Positions 1 through 11,330 of a DNA stretch of 64,000 nt are shown here, piece after piece. The notes beneath the pieces were generated by a model. It searched no databases, had not been told where the DNA came from, and saw nothing but the letters and a program-made list of their open reading frames with translations. The DNA is from Mauremys mutica (taxonomy: Eukaryota > Chordata > Testudines > Geoemydidae). The position numbers were made by a program, and so were the translations under genes. The stretch spans positions 56,439,321 to 56,503,320 of the forward strand of contig NC_059075.1 in NCBI RefSeq assembly GCF_020497125.1. Reading direction: 5' to 3'. Positions within the stretch are counted from its first letter, which is position 1. The number at the start of each line of letters is the position of its first letter.

Positions 1-839
1 TGTTCTAACTAAACTGCTGCTTGCAAAAGAACTGCTGCAAGGTCCATCCATGTTGCACTTCCTCCCATAGAAGACTGGAAGAGGGGAAGGGTATCAACTA
101 CCTATGAATACATCACAGTGGGGGTATAAGGCCTCAAATATAACTTTGTGTATATTCAGGAAGAGATTCATGTGAAATTCAGAGATCCAAAATCCCAGTC
201 AAGAACACTATGGGCTTTATTCTCAAGTATACTGTTTTTTTGTTCAGCTCCATGGAGTTATGCAAGTGTAAAACCAGTGTAACAGAATGGAGAATCAAGC
301 CATCTATATGCTGCTCTTCACAATAAAACACTTACACTTAACATCTAAGAAATCATCATCATCATAATGTCAATGTAAATCGTGATGTGCTGTGCTGGAT
401 ACTTCCCTGAAAAGATTCATGCCATATGGGCTGAAGAGCAAAATGGGCACTGTTTATTTCTAAAAGAATGAGAAATATGAGCTTGGAATATGCATTGCTT
501 GGTCCTGCCAGGCAGACAGCCAGGATTTGCTGAGGAGGAGGCCAGATCTACTGCATGTCTGGCTTTTTTGCCTGTTTTGGTGGCATATGTCCCATGAGTT
601 TGTGGCTTCAGTCTGGTTCTAGTGGAATGATGTCCAGACCACAAAAATCATCACTCCTCAGCAGTATCAGCTGATGCCAAGGATTCAATGGGCATCATGG
701 AGACTGAATTGCCCTCTGGCCCCTGATTGTTTTCTGTCTAAATGCCCCTATTAAAGTGATTTTTTTCCTGAGGAAACCCCCACAGTATTTAGCTATTGTA
801 ATACCTATCAATTTCCATCTCTGGGGCTGAATTCAAGCC
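1..839. other. Intergenic, nothing recognised
   Basis: Moderately AT-rich sequence without a convincing exon, RNA gene or repeat family that I recognise. The one short open frame here has no recognisable motif. Confidence 0.5.
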
Positions 840-2875
840 AATGAGATAGAGATGAAAGGCGCTATCTCGCATTACCAATCCTCTGAGCCATCCAGAGATT
901 CCAAGGCCAGAAGTGACCACTGGGATCATGCAGCCAGACCTCCTGCCACAGAACTTCCCCACAATAATTTCTAGAGCCCTATCTCTTACAAAAACATCCA
1001 ATCTCGATTTAAAAACTGTCAGTGATAGAGAATCCACCAGGACCCTTGACAAGTTGTTCCAAATGCTAATTACTCTCACCATTAAATGTGTACATCTTAA
1101 TTCCATTCTGAATTTCTCTGGCTTCAACTTCCAGCCACTGGGTTGCGTTGTACTGTTCCTTGCCAGATTGAAGAGCCCATTATTAAATATTTGTTCCCCA
1201 TGCAGAAACTTACAGACAGCAACCAAGTTTCCCCTTTACCTTCCCTTTGTTAAGCGAAATAGATTGAGTCTATCACCGTAAGGCATATTTTCTAGTCCTT
1301 TAATCTTCCTTGTGGATTTTCTCTGAACCTTCTCCAATTTATCAACACCGTTCCTGAATTGTGTACACCAGAACTGGATACAGTATTCCAGCAGCAGTAG
1401 AACCAGTGTCAAATATAGAGGTAAAATTACCTCTGGACTCCAATTTGAGACTCCCCTGTGTATGCATCTGACACACTTTCTTGGGGTGCCCCGCAGTGTT
1501 AGTCACCATGTTACCCCCCTGCCTCAACAAGAAAGAGACTTGCTGGTGCTAAACTAGGTGTCATCTCCCTGACATGCCCAATCTGTTAGCCACACAAACA
1601 ATCTCCTCAGCACTCTGCCAACTCCGACTTTGCTTGTAGGTTAATTCTTGTTATACTCCAGTCCCCAAGCACCTCTGAAGCATTCCCCTCTTGTGGCCAG
1701 CCCCTATCACTTCACACTCCCAGTAATTAGCAGATTTGTTGTTCCCAAGGGAACAGTATGCATGTAGCTTGATTGGTACCACTTAGGATCAGGTCCTTTA
1801 TAATATCACAGCTTGGAGATACAGTTACAGTGAAAACAATCATAAGTTTATTAGCAAAGATTAATATTTAAGAGAGAGTGAGTAAGGATAATGGAAACAG
1901 ATATGATTACAGATAAACAAAAAGTATGGCACACTTCCTAGGGTCTTAACTTCAAAGGCTAAAATCTTTGTTTAAAGTAGACTCTCCCCTAAAGCAATCT
2001 TTCTCAACATTACCAACCCACCATTCGTAGATGCAAAAAGTGCAGTCCTTTTTGCTCTGTCCATGATGGATATCCAAAGTGTCTTCCTTGTCAGCCAGTA
2101 AATATTCAAAATGCTCTCTATTGTTTGTTCTCTGGTGTGCTGATCCCCCTGTTAACTTGGAAGGCAATGTAGCTCCCACTGGATTTGACTTACAATGCTT
2201 TATTTACATTAGAGACAGGGCAAGGTGAATAGACCTGCTTTGTCTGGGAGAAAACCTCTTTGTCAACTCTGCTTCGTTACACAGTTTAAAACATATTTTA
2301 GTAGGTACACATAACTCTTTAAATGTCATCTGTACATACATTTCCCAATGCTATTGATGATCAGCATGCTCCTGGCTTTCATTTATGATCTCACATGACA
2401 TTCTTTATAGATAAATACCATGACAGCACTGCATTGGCAGTGAGTTTGTCAGGCCTGTTAGGAGGTGCTGACACAGAGTGGTGAACCCTTTGCCAGCTGA
2501 CACCAATGGGCCTCTGTGTCAGAACATACTAGGATTGCATTAGTTCTTTTGACCACAGCGTAACACGGGGAGCTCATGTTCTGCCCAGTTGTTCACTGTG
2601 ACCTCCAAATCCTTTTCAGTCAGTGATTCCTAGGTTCAAGTCCCCCATCCTGGCCTATTTTTTTTTGTTCCTAGATGTATACATTTACATTTAGCTGTAT
2701 TAAAACACATACTGTTTGCTTCAGCCCAATTTACCAAGCAATCCAGATTGCTATGAATCAGTGACCTGTCCTCTTTATTATTTACCGCCTTTCCAGTTTT
2801 TGTGTCATCTGCAAACTTTATCAGTGATTATTTTATATTTTTTTCCATGTCATTGATAAATCAAATCTTTCCTTT
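840..2875 (-). repeat. CR1 LINE 3' part, split by an insertion
   Basis: Two blocks, about 840-1540 and 2545-2875, belong to one 5'-truncated CR1 retrotransposon on the - strand. The - strand translation near 1000-1100 contains SIWNNLSRVLVDSLSLTVFK, which resembles the C-terminal end of the CR1 reverse-transcriptase protein (a W-NNL motif followed by F-K-RLD). The reverse-transcriptase catalytic FADD is still readable at 804-815 of the 2 kb block (2804-2815). The same consensus recurs at 32.4-33.3 kb, so the gap between the blocks is a later insertion. The element is old: stops and small indels interrupt every frame. Confidence 0.85.
1541..2544. repeat. LTR-like insertion inside the CR1
   Basis: About 1 kb of sequence separates two collinear CR1 blocks. 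Its distal part (about 2280-2420) resembles 14270-14350 and 14450-14510, sharing a run of short blocks such as ACATAACTC, CTGTACATACATTTC and TGATGATCA. Two copies with the same order of blocks indicate a dispersed repeat, and I infer a retroviral-type LTR or similar element. I see no gag, pol or env reading frame and did not define the ends. Confidence 0.45.
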
Positions 2876-3214
2876 CATAACAGGATATGTTAGGACCTAC
2901 ACATTTCTGCTTTTATATCCCTAACAGAATTTATGACAAGATTTTAAAAAGCTTGACATTTTAACCAAGTGATATACAGCTCTCAATTTTCAGCAGGCCC
3001 AAAATAAATGTGGAGTTTCTAGACTTGGACACTTTGGAGATAAACAAAACAAGCTAGAAAAATGTCTCAAAACTAAAATCCGCCTCAATTTTTGACCCAT
3101 GGTATCTCCCAAATATCTTGTCACAAAGTTTCCAGAAATAGTTTATTCTGGGCTGAGATCCCACATGGGACCATCTCAGGTGGCTTGGTTTGGTTTGGTT
3201 GAAGTTAGAGAGGT
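2876..3214. other. Intergenic, nothing recognised
   Basis: AT-rich sequence between the CR1 fragment and the Harbinger remnant, with no exon or repeat that I can name. Confidence 0.4.
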
Positions 3215-3898
3215 GAGACTAAGCCATATCTATACTACAGACTTTGGTAGATGCAAGTTACATCAGCCTCAAACCACTACAGTTAGCATATCACTTGTGT
3301 GCATGCACATTTGGCTTCTTGCATCAGCACTGCACATTCACCAGGAGTGCCTGTCTTCCACAGGGTAGTGCACCATAGGTAGGTATCCCACTGTGCCACT
3401 TCCCCTCATCCAGCGCACTTTTGGAAATGTTGGCAATGCACGGTGGGGCAGAAATGAGTTGCACACGGCTAACTGGGAGCAAAGGGTCAAGTTCCCATCA
3501 TCCAATGTTCTCCATCCCATAATGACATCCATATCCCATAATTTTTGTGCCTTTTCAAAAAAAACCCACAAACCTGCATGGCGCTTCTTGCTGTCCACCA
3601 TCTATGACAGAAGCATGGAGTCCACAGACCTTTGCAGTCATTTAACTTGTCATTTAACTTTGCAAACACAGGACAAACAATCCTCTGGTATTGGCAGAGC
3701 CTCAGGAAGAATCTCAGCAATGTGGGCCATGACAATTTCTTGAAGGACACATTGCTGAGGGACATACCAAACAACAACTAAAGGTTGTTGGTGGCATTCA
3801 CAAAGCAGCTAAAGATGGTAGGGCACCACTTTTGCGCCTGAGGAAATGAGCACTGACTGATGGGATTGCATCGTAATGCAGGTTTGGGATGATGAGCA

Positions 3899-4800
3899 GT
3901 GGCTACAGAACTTTCGGATGCAAAAAGCCGCATTCCGGACCTGTGTGCTGAGCTCCCGCCAGGCCTCCAGCTCAGGGACACCAGAATGAGAGCTGTGCTG
4001 AGAGTGGAGATGCAAGTGGCAATCACAATGTGGCAGTATTCAATCCCGGATTTTGGAGTTCGAGAATCCATTGTGGGGGCCATTGTCATGCAAGCATGTA
4101 GGGCCATTAATCATCTCCTGCTATGCAGGACTGTGACACTCAGCAATGTGCAGGACATAATGGATGTATTTGCAGCAATCAAGTTCTTGAAAGCAATAGC
4201 ACACATGTCCTTATTTTGGCACCATCCCACCTTGCCACAGAATACACCAACAGAAAGGGCTAATTTCCCCTGGCTCTGGGTATGCAAGAGTTGGTGGATC
4301 ACTAGGGATGATTCACCAATATCAATGTGGGCTGCTCAGGGAAGGTGCACGATGCTTGCATCTTTAAGAATTTAGGACTGTTCAGAAAGCTGCAAGCATG
4401 GACATTCTTTTCCAATGGGCAGAGTAGCACTGGCGATGTTGAAATGCCAACAGTGATTCTGGGAGACCTAGCTTACCCCTTGCTTCTCTGGCTCATAATG
4501 CCATACACCAGCTTGACAGAATCAAAGAAAGACTCAACTACTTGCTCAGTTGGTGCAGAATGATAGTTGAATGCTTTTGTGGTAGGCTGAAGGGACGCTG
4601 GCTTTGCTTACTCAGTGAGAAAAACATCTCAATGCTCATAACTGCCTGCTGTGTCCTATGTAATATCTATGAAGCAAAGGGGGAAAAGTTGCTGCTGAGT
4701 GGAGGGCAGAGGTGGAGCAGCTGTCTGCTGACTTTGAACAACCAGACACCAGGGCCATTAGAAGAGCTCAACACAGAGCTACATGGTTGAGGGAGACCTT
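3899..4800 (+). pseudogene. Harbinger transposase pseudogene
   Basis: Three + strand frame segments together read as a PIF/Harbinger (DDE superfamily) transposase, which would cut and rejoin transposon ends. The N-terminal segment carries VEMQVAITMWQYSIPD and GAIVMQACRAIN. The middle segment has GCSGKVHDACIFKNLGLFRK and GDVEMPTVILGDLAYPLL. The last has IVECFCGRLKGRW, then AACCVLCNIYEAKGE. The second catalytic Asp block (GD-AYPL) and the Glu block (VE--FGRLKGRW) are visible. The first block, normally DGTH, reads STHVL here and so has lost its Asp. Frameshifts near 4200 and 4540 and stops near 4280-4320 break the gene, so it cannot make active enzyme. Confidence 0.8.
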
Positions 4801-5499
4801 GAAAGAGCACTTTAACAGGTAGGCATAGCAATGTGGTGTGGTGGACTGTGCTTCACTTGACCGTGAAGTTTTGGGAGCTATTAGATATTATGTAGTACTT
4901 GGTGTATATCTATGAATATACCACCATCTTTTAATACACCTATGAATTATGTCGTGCTTGCTCCACATTTATAATTATTACTGTGTTTTTCACTGAACCT
5001 ATGCGTTCTGTGGCTTCATTCAATTACAAATAGTGGATGCCTTGAGTAGCATTCTGCAGTATATTTTGGGAAGAAATAAACATGAATTTATTTCCAATAA
5101 ATATAAATTTATTACATACAAGAGTCAGTGCAAAAAAGGGTAATTAAAAATAAATACAATATAAACTTCTAAAATAAATTAATGAAACAGAACTTTAAAA
5201 TTAAAAATGGTAGAAAACGTTCCTGTCCATTTTGGGAACACTACACATACAGCAGCCGTGGCTCTCACAGGTCAGTGTATGTAAAGCTGTGGTTGTCCTT
5301 ACTGTCTCCCAGTACAGAGTGGTAGGGGTTGGTACGTGGCTGCTAATATCATGTGCTGTGCTTAATTTGTAATGAAAGAGATACCAGGGCTCAAGCAATT
5401 ATTTTACTTTCATAACTGACACAGTAAGCCCAGAGTTGCTGGGGCTCTGAACTGCCAAGTCTAGAGGGGGTGGAGCTCATCCCTGGCAAGCCCTTGCAC

Positions 5500-6100
5500 A
5501 AATTAAGCACTGCTCATGTGGAATGTCGGAGGGTGTAGAGAAGTGCTAAAAGTGAGTTCTCCATTGACTGCAGAGGGAAGCAAGCCATGATTATTGGACC
5601 TGGAGGTCAACAACTCTGCAGAGTTTGCGTTTGCTGCCTGAGAAGACACATTATGTCCTGGTGCATTTCCCTCTGCTTTTCCTGGGTCTTTTTCTGTCTT
5701 CTCTTTCATTCTCCATGCTGTCTGCCATAGTCACCTTCCATGCCCTCTGTTCAGTCTGATCCAGCACTGGCATGCAGGATCTCATTGAACATATCCTCCC
5801 TAGTCATCTTCTTTCTCCTTCTCATCAGGGTCAGGTGTTCCACAAGTGTGGAGGGGGCACCCCTCAAGCCACAACAGCAGAAGCTACAGATAAAACAGGT
5901 AGATGAATCACTGGATTTACAGTCACAATAGAAAGAGAAAGATACATTTCAGAACTCCCATCCCTTATTCTTATAAAAGTTTTAAATAAGACATGCTTAT
6001 TGCCATTTCAGCTTTTGGAGAGCATCTGCACAGCACTCTCCAGCCCCATCAATGGTCAGTATGGCCTGCCACAGGAGAAGGTGGGGGAGAAAATGAGGCG
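5500..6100 (-). pseudogene. Harbinger Myb/SANT-like accessory pseudogene
   Basis: On the - strand, 5.70-5.84 kb translates to RRRKKMTREDMFNEILHASA followed by QRAWKVTMADSMENEREDRK. This basic, helical, charged pattern resembles the region just after the Myb/SANT-like domain in the DNA-binding partner protein of Harbinger transposons. That partner brings the transposase to DNA and into the nucleus. Stops and frame changes interrupt the flanks (for example at the QQQ-like and AGNAPG-like segments), so I call it a pseudogene. The opposite orientation to the transposase is typical of the family. Confidence 0.5.
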
Positions 6101-6202
6101 GGACTTGTTCAGTTGCATGAAACAATAACATTTCAGCCCCTATTTCCATGGGTATGGGTTCAGGGCAATGGCACCAAGTACTTGGTACTATTTTCCACAG
6201 GT
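6095..6202. repeat. 108-bp direct repeat, left copy
   Basis: The sequence from GAGGCGGGAC to CCACAGGT recurs at 6987-7094 with one difference (GAAACAATAA here, GAAACGATAA there). The two copies flank a solo LTR exactly. See the findings for why this length is odd. Confidence 0.95.
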
Positions 6203-6986
6203 ATCATAAACAGATAGTTAAGGGTTAAAGTCTCTTTTACCTGTAAAGGGTTAACAAGCTCAGTAACCTGATGAACACCTGACCAGAGGACCAATCAAGG
6301 GACAAGATAATTTCAAATCTCTGTGGAGGGAAGGCTTTGTCTGTGTCCTTTGTTTTGGATTGTCGTTCTCTCTTGGATTTAAGGGAGGCCAGACATATTC
6401 TTCAAGTTCTCCAAAGTTTCCTGAAGTATTTTCTTCTATTCAGTATAGTGAGTATTAGAAAGGCGAATTAGTCTTATAATTTAATTTCTGCATTTGCAAT
6501 TGTGTGTTTGCTGGAGAAATATCTTTATTTCTGTTTACTGTTACTTTGATTATTCTGAGGAGGAGGGAGGGGAAGTCTCTCCAGTTTTTATAAGTTAGAC
6601 CCTGTAATTTTTTCCATCCTGGTATTACAGAGATAGTGTACTTTCTTTCTTTCTTTTAATAAAATCTTTTCTTTTTAGAACTTGATTGATTTCTTCCCTT
6701 GTTTGGATTTTCAGGGGAAGGGGAGGGGGAAAAGTGAATCCCTCTTTGTTTGATTCAAGGAATTTGAATCCAGGTATCTCTCCTAAGGACTTGGAGAGGG
6801 GACGGGGGAATGGATTATTTCCCTTTGTGTTAAGATTCAAGGAGCTTGGATCTGTGTTCCCAGGGAAGGTTTGGGAGGAATGGAAAGTGTACCAAAACAC
6901 TATAATTTTGGTTGGTGGCAGCTTTACCAGATCTAAACTAGGATTTTAGTTTAGAGGAGTCCATGCAGGTCCCCATCTTGTGAACA
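6202..6986 (+). mobile_element. Solo LTR of an endogenous retrovirus (copy 1)
   Basis: It begins TATCATAAACAG (the second copy, reverse-complemented, begins TGTCATAAACAG) and aligns end to end with the complete copy at 29359-30184. An AATAAA signal at 6658-6663 would mark the R/U5 boundary in the LTR sense. The last roughly 35-40 bases of the LTR, present in the other copy and ending CCTATGACA, are missing here. No internal retroviral genes lie beside it, so it is a solo LTR. Confidence 0.8.
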
Positions 6987-7094
6987 GAGGCGGGACTTGT
7001 TCAGTTGCATGAAACGATAACATTTCAGCCCCTATTTCCATGGGTATGGGTTCAGGGCAATGGCACCAAGTACTTGGTACTATTTTCCACAGGT
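6987..7094. repeat. 108-bp direct repeat, right copy
   Basis: Matches 6095-6202 at 107 of 108 positions. The sequence after it continues the ancestral Harbinger sequence, so the repeat looks like a duplication of the insertion site. Confidence 0.95.
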
Positions 7095-7659
7095 TATGGT
7101 GATTGTAGCTGATATCTCACTCCTGAGGGTAAAAAAGGCAGAGAGCAAAGCTGCTAGTCTGTTTACTGCAACGGTGCCATCCGAAGTCATTGTGGAGTGG
7201 CGTGGGAAAGTGTCCTACCACAGAGGAAGAACTAAGGCTGCCATCCCTTCGGGAGAGGATTGCAGAGTATCTCCATGAAAGTTTCATCAAGATCTCTCAA
7301 GAGGATACAAGGAACTTCCCTATCTACAAAAAGCATCTTTGCTTCCTTCCCACCACCCCGCCTAACCATCCAGGGGAATAAAAAGCAGATAACAATTCTA
7401 CTTCTGTTTGTTGTACTGCTACCTCCTCTTGTATGAGTAAAACAACGAAAAGTCCTGTTAACTTGGGGTTGGCGCCTTCTTTACATTTAAACATTGTAAG
7501 AAAAAATGTATGCACACACTTCCCAAGGTTCCTTCCTTTTCATCGAGCTTGTCAGTGCCTGGCTGGCTGCACTGGCGAGGCTGGGGTGGAGTCTTGAAAA
7601 GATCCTGGCTCATGGCATAGCTGGTTCCTCCCACTCAGGTCCTCCCTCCCTCCTCCTCC

Positions 7660-8340
7660 TCACTGTTCTGCTCTACAAACACAGTTACACTAGTTTAACT
7701 AAAGATGTATTTCTAAATTGATTTAGTTAAACTGGTCCAACTTTGGGTGGACAGTCTTAAATCAATTTTAAACTGATAGAAGTGTGTCTACACTTGGGTT
7801 TGCACCAGTTTAACCGAATCAGTTTTTAAATCAATTTAATGTACATCAATACAACTTCCATGAGTAGATAGGAAAATATTGCATGCTGCTTTTTTAGACT
7901 TATCACACTAAAAGAACAGTGAGTGGTTCTCTTTACACAGTTTGCACGGATTTAATTTATATCTATTTACATTAAACTGGGGCAAAACCCTGTGGCTATA
8001 TCTGCACTAAAATGCAGGGAGGTGGATTAACTACAGTGATGGGAGAATCCCTCCCGTCACTGTTGTAAATGTCTATGTTAAAGCTGCAGCACTGCAACCG
8101 TGCCAGTGTAATGGTTTAAATGTGGAGATAGCCTATGTAAAAGTTCTTATTTTGGTTTAAGAGATTTGTTTTTATTTTAATTGAGCATAAAACAGTTAGT
8201 AATCGATTTAAGCAAAATCAATATAAACCAGGGTTATATTGATTGAAGAGTGCCCAGACAGCATTTTGTACTGTATTAACTAAATCAATTTTAAATTACA
8301 TGTTTTCTTAAGCCAGTACAACTTTGCATGTAGATGGGCC
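7660..8340. mobile_element. Nonautonomous DNA element with a nested second MITE
   Basis: Both ends carry short motifs of the type ACTAGTTTAACTAAA and CCAGTACAACTTTGCATGTAGA, as seen in TTTAAACT-rich MITEs of this window (compare 49850-50125). An inner unit at about 7987-8135 starts GGCTATATCTGCACTA and ends TGTGGAGATAGCC, which look like imperfect inverted ends. No coding sequence is present. The outer boundaries are approximate. Confidence 0.45.
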
Positions 8341-9455
8341 CTTTTAAGCATTTTGTATCACTTACTCCCCTTCTTTCTCTGCTACTATGGTCCCCTCTAG
8401 TGGTTGATAATTTTCTGCCATTTCTTTTTATTCCAACAAAAATGCACAGAAAAAAGACTTGTAGACTTGTTGCATTAAAATAATGACTGTGGTGTCTGTA
8501 TCTCTCAAATTCAATGTATATTTGATCCTGTGGGGGCAGCATGGCTGTTCCATGCTGCTTATTATAAAGGAGAAAACAAGTGGATTTTTTTTTAAACATT
8601 TACTTATTGTATCTGGAAATCTTTGTATTTTCTCCATGAAGAAACTGAATACTGCTTTCCCAAAGTTAATCCCTTTATCGCTTCTCAGCATACAGTGTAC
8701 ATCCTGCAAAGTGCCAGTCACCTGGGCCTTGAGGCCTTTCTTATTAATAACAACAAATGGAATACCTAAACGACTTGGACCTTGAACTTCTTGGGGAAAG
8801 GTAGGTGAAGAATGGAACACAAGTTCCAGCTATATTACTATTTTCTCTGTCCAAAGAAAGCTGAACTATTGTATTTAATCTATTCTTCTACTGCAGATTT
8901 TAAATTAATCTTTTTCCTCCACATAAACTTGGATAATAAAAGAGAAGAGAAATATGGATCATATGTCGAGAGCCAGACTACTTTGTGCACTGATCCTCTT
9001 GATTCTCACAAACTAAGCAGGCTGAAGCCTGGTCAATACTTGGATAGGAAACTAAGAAACCTATTCTTAAAATCCAAGGTAATTAGTTTTTATTGCTGTG
9101 GGCCAACTCCAGATGAACTTGAAAAACAAAATTAATGCAAGAGAAAAAAGAGCACCAAAAGGAGGAGAGGCTGAAGAGCAGGAAGGAAACATCCATTTTG
9201 CATGAAATGTTCTGCGAGCCAACCCAGCCTGACTATTCTGAATCCAAGAATGCACTTCTCTAAATACTGACAATATTACATATTTTAGTAAACTTCAGAT
9301 TGACATAAAATTCTGGACAACCATCAATTCAGATTAACCAAAAATGGGTGTGGGGAGGCAATTTCTTTGTACCATCAGTTGTTAGGATGCTTGATGTTTT
9401 GAATTTGACATAGAGTTTAACATGCAAGTTCCAAAAGTGTTAAAACATACTAACA
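8341..9455. other. Intergenic, nothing recognised
   Basis: AT-rich sequence. Several short open frames overlap on both strands, but none has a recognisable domain, a splice-supported structure or biased composition. Confidence 0.45.
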
Positions 9456-10177
9456 CAGGGCTGGGCAAACTACGGCCCGTGAGCTGTTTTAAGCCGGCCT
9501 GTGAGCCGCACCACGCAGCTCAGCCTTGCTCTGGCACTCTGGTCAGGGCACTGGGTCGAGGGCCGCACCATATGGCTCAGCCCTGCTCTGGCTGGGGCGC
9601 AGGGTTGGGGCCGCACCACGCGGCTCCCAGAAGCCACGGCATGGCCCCACTCCGGCTCCTATGCGTTCCAATGGGAGCTGCAGGAGGAGTGCCTGCAGAT
9701 GGGGCAGCGTGCAGAGCTGCCTAGCTGCTCCTCCCCGTAGGAGCCGGAGAAGGGACATGCCACTGCTTCCAGAAGCCGCTTGAGGTAAGTGCTGCTTGGA
9801 GCCTGCATCCCCTGAGCATCTCCCAACGCCCCAGCCCCGTGCCCCACCCCTGATCCCCCACCCACTCTCCAAACCCCTTGATCCCAGCCCGGAGCACCCT
9901 CCTGCACCCCAAACCTCTCATCCCCAGCCCCACCCCAGAGGCCATGCCCCCAGCTGAAAACTGCATCCTTCCCGCACCCCTGTCCCAGCCCTGATCCCCT
10001 TCCTGCCTTCCGAACCCCTCAGTCCCAGCCCAGAGCACCCTCCTACACCCCAAACTCCTCTTCCCAGCCCCACCCCAGAGTCCGCACCCCAACCCCAATT
10101 TTGTGAGCATTCATGGCCCGCCATACAATTTCTATTCCCTGATGTGGCCCTCAGGCCAAAAAGTTTGCATACCCCTG
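9456..10177. mobile_element. Nonautonomous hAT element, GC-rich, perfect 8-bp TSD
   Basis: The element starts CAGGGCTGGGCAAACTA and ends AAAGTTTGCATACCCCTG, which form hAT-type terminal inverted repeats. It is flanked by the identical 8-bp duplication TACTAACA at 9448-9455 and 10178-10185. An 8-bp duplication is the hallmark of hAT transposition. The GC-rich interior produces long overlapping open frames on both strands that are compositional shadows. A fragment of the same right end (GATGTGGCCCTCAGGCC) also occurs at about 38245. Confidence 0.93.
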
Positions 10178-10185
10178 TACTAACA

Positions 10186-10850
10186 TTTTAATTACATTTT
10201 TTAAAAAAAACCCTATACTAAAAGAATGTTAAGGTTGCAAACTCAAGCACTCAGAAGTTAGAAAATAATAATAATAGAATTAATGTTATCCATATAACCT
10301 TAGTTTGATCTGCTTTCATTAATGTATAATAGTCTGGATCAGTATGACATAGGAATGTGTGACAAAGACAGGGATAGTAGAGAGTTCCAGTTCAGTGCCT
10401 AACTCACAAGGGAACATCCTTTTTCATCTGCAGCCCTCTGCCTCATTCACCATCCATCCTAAGCCCTGAATGAGGCAGGGGTCCTGTGGCACAAATAATG
10501 TCTGATCATGTAATTAAAAACTACATTGCTGTAAAACTATAATGCACTCACACTGGCAAACTTAACACTGTTTTCCTAATGTCTGAGTGCAACCTTTGCA
10601 ACCATAATATTCTCTTAACATATTTTTGGTATACAGTTCCCTATTTTTTTAAAGCAGGTCTGCGCACTTTCTCTTCAGCGATTGATAACAGAGTGATTGT
10701 CAACCATTATAAGTTACCACACAGCACTTCCTATGGAAGCCTATTTTATTCTTTAAAAATATAATAAAACAATAAAAGAGCCTACATGCATATAAACAAG
10801 TTTACCAGAGATTCCTCCCAACTGTCTTCAACATGGGTTCGGGCATGTGA
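10186..10850. other. Intergenic with a dispersed-repeat fragment
   Basis: Around 10235-10360 the sequence resembles 21430-21560 and 20890-20960 (CAAGTGCTCAAAAGTTAGGA-like start, then a GTTGCC/ATGCTGTATAG-like stretch). This marks a dispersed repeat family that I cannot name. The rest holds nothing recognised. Confidence 0.4.
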
Positions 10851-11330
10851 GTCTTTCAACTCCCACCCTCTACTACCCAAAAGAGTCTCTCCAGGGTCAC
10901 ACGTTCATAACAATCTTGGCTGAGGACTAGCACCCAGTCTTATGGGTCCTCACTCACTTATAGGCCAACTCCTTCCAACCCTTCTCTAAGAATTGGGGCC
11001 CACTGTGGACTGTGGTCCTGTCCATTAGTTGGATCAGGACGAAACCCCTGGGCCTGTTTAAAATCAGGCTATTTATCCAAAAATCTTTTTTTTGTCTGTT
11101 GGTCCCTGGAGAATCCAGTTTGAACTAGTGTACACGAACCTCCCCAGAGAATGGCTTCAACGGGCTGATAACCAGAGGAATTACATTAGCATTTCCCTCC
11201 TCCTAGATGTTACATTCTTTCCACAATAACACATACACAATTGCATTTTTAATATGATGGACCCCAAAGGTATTAAACCTAATTTAATAAGGTTTAATGT
11301 AATTCAATGAAGTTGTATCTTAATTCCATA
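10850..11330. repeat. LTR-like dispersed repeat
   Basis: The segment TTGCATTTTTAATATGATGG with its flanks near 11230-11310 resembles 42845-42925, including the following ATTCAATAAG/TTTAATAAG block. The upstream part, rich in CCC and CTC runs, reads like an LTR U3 region. Retroviral origin is an inference; no coding sequence is seen. Confidence 0.4.

Larger units (their letters stand above)
3215..7380. mobile_element. PIF/Harbinger DNA transposon remnant (two genes)
   Basis: The span holds a decayed transposase pseudogene on the + strand (3.9-4.8 kb) and a Myb/SANT-like accessory pseudogene on the - strand (5.5-6.1 kb). This is the usual two-protein organisation of animal Harbinger elements. 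The left end near 3220 begins with a motif resembling the short TATCTATACTACA-type ends of turtle DNA elements. I could not fix the right end, so 7380 is approximate. A solo LTR at 6202-6986 interrupts the element. Confidence 0.6.

Noticed and set aside
9500..10124. Overlapping open frames of 68-129 codons on both strands
   Set aside because: They lie inside the GC-rich hAT element and have no domain. GC-rich sequence lacks stop codons by chance.
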